6,855 nucleotides of DNA, taken from Solirubrobacterales bacterium (lineage in GTDB: Bacteria; Actinomycetota; Thermoleophilia; Solirubrobacterales; Solirubrobacteraceae). Shown one piece after another: positions 6,092-6,855 of this stretch. The stretch covers positions 1 through 6,855 of the forward strand of contig JAOPZQ010000677.1 of NCBI GenBank assembly GCA_025964075.1. Reading direction: 5' to 3'. How positions within the stretch are numbered: the stretch's first letter is position 1; the number at the start of each line of letters is the position of its first letter. Made by a program: the position numbers and the translations under genes. The notes below the pieces were generated by a model. The model was not told the origin of the DNA. It worked only from the letters and a program-made list of their open reading frames with translations, and did no database searches.

Positions 6092-6098
6092 CCTCCTT
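6092..6098 (-). promoter_or_regulatory. Strong Shine-Dalgarno of the sigma factor
   Basis: CCTCCTT on the plus strand gives AAGGAGG on the transcript, a near-perfect anti-16S match. Spacing is six bases to TTG 6085 and twelve to ATG 6079, so it leaves the exact start open between these two but excludes upstream starts. It is the strongest ribosome site I found among these genes. Confidence 0.85.
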
Positions 6099-6201
6099 AG
6101 ATCGATGTGCCTCCATCCCCTGAGGCGCTTCCGCGCCCTGCTGGCATCGTTGCGCGTGCACGAGTCCCCCGAAAGGTGGTCAGCGCCGGGCACGAGACGC
6201 G

Positions 6202-6214
6202 GCACGTCGCGTGC
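6202..6214. promoter_or_regulatory. Inverted repeat GCACG-N3-CGTGC, possible operator
   Basis: GCACG (6202-6206) and CGTGC (6210-6214) form a perfect dyad eight bases before the MerR-type start codon. Related motifs occur at 6155-6162 (CGTGCACG) and 6190-6194 (GCACG), and GCACGAG appears twice, 32 bases apart (6158 and 6190). MerR-type regulators often bind dyads at their own promoter, so autoregulation is plausible. At this GC content, short GC-rich dyads also arise by chance. Confidence 0.35.
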
Positions 6215-6222
6215 GCAATACT

Positions 6223-6855
6223 ATGCAGGTGGGCAAGGGTGGGCAGACCGTCAGCGCCACGCGCTTCGCGGAGCTGACCGGCGTCACGCGGGAGCGCCTG
6301 CGGACGTGGGAGCGGCGGTTCGGATTCCCGAAGCCACGGCGCCAAGGCGCCGGCCCGCGACGCTACGCGGTCGAGGACGTGCCCCGCGTCCTCGCCGTGC
6401 GGCGCCGGGCCGAGCAGGGCGTGCCGCTGCCGGCGGCGATCGCCGAGGCGCACCGCGTGCGGGGGGCGCGACGTCCCGGACCCGAGTCGTTCGCCGCCGC
6501 CGCCGAGCACGTCCCCCAGCCGCTCGGGCTGCTCTCGGGCCCCGAACCGGTGCGGCTCGCCTGGGGCAACCTCGCTCTCCGGGGCGCCGGCGTGGCGCCC
6601 GGCGACGGAGAGGCGCTGGCCGACGTCGTCCCGTGGTTCCCCGAGAGCGAGCTCGCCGACGCCGCGCACCGCCTCTTCACCGCCGACGAGACCGTGCTGG
6701 AGTGCGCACACCCCGCGTGGTCCGGAGTCGCCGGCGAGCGCGGGCACTCGGTCCTGTGGCGGCTGCCGGCCGAGCCGGGCCAGGCGCCGCTCGTCGGGCT
6801 CGCGAGCGTCGAGCGCGGGCGCGACCGCGAGCTCGAGCGCCAGCTCGCCGAGCTC
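6223..6855 (+). CDS. MerR-type HTH regulator with probable PAS-like sensor domain, truncated at the right edge
   Basis: A frame without stop codons runs from ATG 6223 to the window end (211 residues so far). Residues about 9-80 are a MerR-type winged HTH: VSATRFAELTGVTRERLRTW, then ERRFGFPKPRR, the wing ending in PRRYAVEDV, and the helix RVLAVRRRAEQGVPLPAAI. Residues about 98-197 look PAS-like, with PVRLAWGNLALRGAG, DVVPWFPESEL, then a strand-rich end (HSVLWRLP, PLVGLASV) that passes into a charged heptad-like helix RDRELERQLAEL from about 200. A PAS domain followed by a coiled coil normally leads to a further signalling domain, which is not visible; this is not a short metal-sensing MerR. 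ATG 6223 is chosen because it puts the HTH near the N-terminus; GTG 6211 and GTG 6229 are alternatives and no Shine-Dalgarno is clear. It is transcribed divergently from the sigma factor. Confidence 0.8.
   Translation, partial: MQVGKGGQTVSATRFAELTGVTRERLRTWERRFGFPKPRRQGAGPRRYAVEDVPRVLAVRRRAEQGVPLPAAIAEAHRVRGARRPGPESFAAAAEHVPQPLGLLSGPEPVRLAWGNLALRGAGVAPGDGEALADVVPWFPESELADAAHRLFTADETVLECAHPAWSGVAGERGHSVLWRLPAEPGQAPLVGLASVERGRDRELERQLAEL

Larger units (their letters stand above)
152..6098 (-). other. Putative six-gene operon: sigma - HAD phosphatase - Ku - CYTH/CHAD - ParA - topoisomerase IB
   Basis: Six consecutive genes share one strand with gaps of 30, 31, 21, 49 and 49 bases, no opposing gene between them and no T-tailed terminator in any gap. 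The largest upstream space is the divergent region at 6080-6222. Co-transcription from there is inferred from spacing alone; the hairpins at 5295-5318 and 4604-4619 might split or attenuate it, and internal promoters inside coding sequence cannot be excluded. Confidence 0.6.
6080..6222. promoter_or_regulatory. Divergent intergenic region between sigma factor and MerR-type gene
   Basis: About 140 bases separate two divergent starts, so promoters for both directions should lie here or overlap the coding ends. I could not find a convincing -35/-10 pair for either direction: no GTTT-N(12-16)-GGGTAT match for a SigB-type autoregulatory promoter, only GGGGAT on the minus strand (plus-strand ATCCCC at 6115-6120) without a partner. 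The region holds the sigma-factor Shine-Dalgarno, a small transcript hairpin GGCGC-GGAA-GCGCC (around 6123-6136) and several GCACG/CGTGC motifs near the MerR-type gene. Confidence 0.6.

Noticed and set aside
152..6098. Toxin-antitoxin, phage-defence or mobile island
   Set aside because: No integrase, transposase, restriction, nuclease-effector or small paired genes are present; base composition looks uniform throughout.
6080..6205. Upstream extension of the sigma factor to 6205
   Set aside because: The strong AAGGAGG at 6092-6098 lies inside this extension, and the added 42 residues do not resemble sigma-factor sequence.
6219..6224. TACTAT as a -10 box for the MerR-type gene
   Set aside because: It overlaps the chosen ATG, has no -35 partner better than three of six matches, and would put the transcript start after the start codon.
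6097..6747. Minus-strand open frame (216 codons) under the MerR-type gene
   Set aside because: The plus strand encodes a recognisable MerR HTH over the same bases; the minus product has no family features.

Overview
The window is roughly 70% GC by eye, with the Arg/Ala/Gly/Glu-rich proteins and GTG/TTG starts typical of a high-GC actinobacterium. A group 3 (SigB/SigF-type) stress sigma factor, bacterial Ku, bacterial topoisomerase IB and a CHAD protein together would fit Actinomycetota, perhaps the Thermoleophilia/Solirubrobacterales branch. That placement is inferred from gene content and style and was not tested by a search.

Layout: (1) 1-148, plus strand, the last 48 codons of a gene that may encode a glycosyltransferase. 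(2) 152-6079 (or 6085), minus strand, six genes in one direction with gaps of about 20-50 bases, read in transcript order: sigma factor (5309-6079), HAD-superfamily phosphatase (4619-5278), Ku (3643-4587), degenerate CYTH plus CHAD protein (2068-3621), orphan ParA-type ATPase (1269-2018), topoisomerase IB (152-1219). (3) 6080-6222, a short divergent regulatory region with a strong Shine-Dalgarno for the sigma factor and repeated GCACG motifs. (4) 6223 to the right edge, plus strand, the N-terminal 211 codons of a MerR-type regulator followed by a probable PAS-like sensor domain, cut by the window end.

The most interesting reading is that the minus-strand genes form one transcription unit headed by a stress sigma factor. 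It would join DNA end-binding (Ku), supercoil relaxation (topoisomerase IB), a ParA-type surface ATPase, a putative polyphosphate-binding CHAD protein and a small-molecule phosphatase: a possible stress-linked chromosome-maintenance module. The usual partners are absent from the window: no LigD beside Ku, no ParB or parS beside ParA, no RsbW/RsbV-type anti-sigma pair beside the sigma factor. The individual families are well known; the combination is what deserves a second look. Two gene junctions carry GC-rich hairpins over stop codons that could modulate read-through.

I saw no tRNA, rRNA, CRISPR array, insertion sequence or phage-like gene. Apart from 6080-6222 there is no non-coding stretch longer than about 50 bases.
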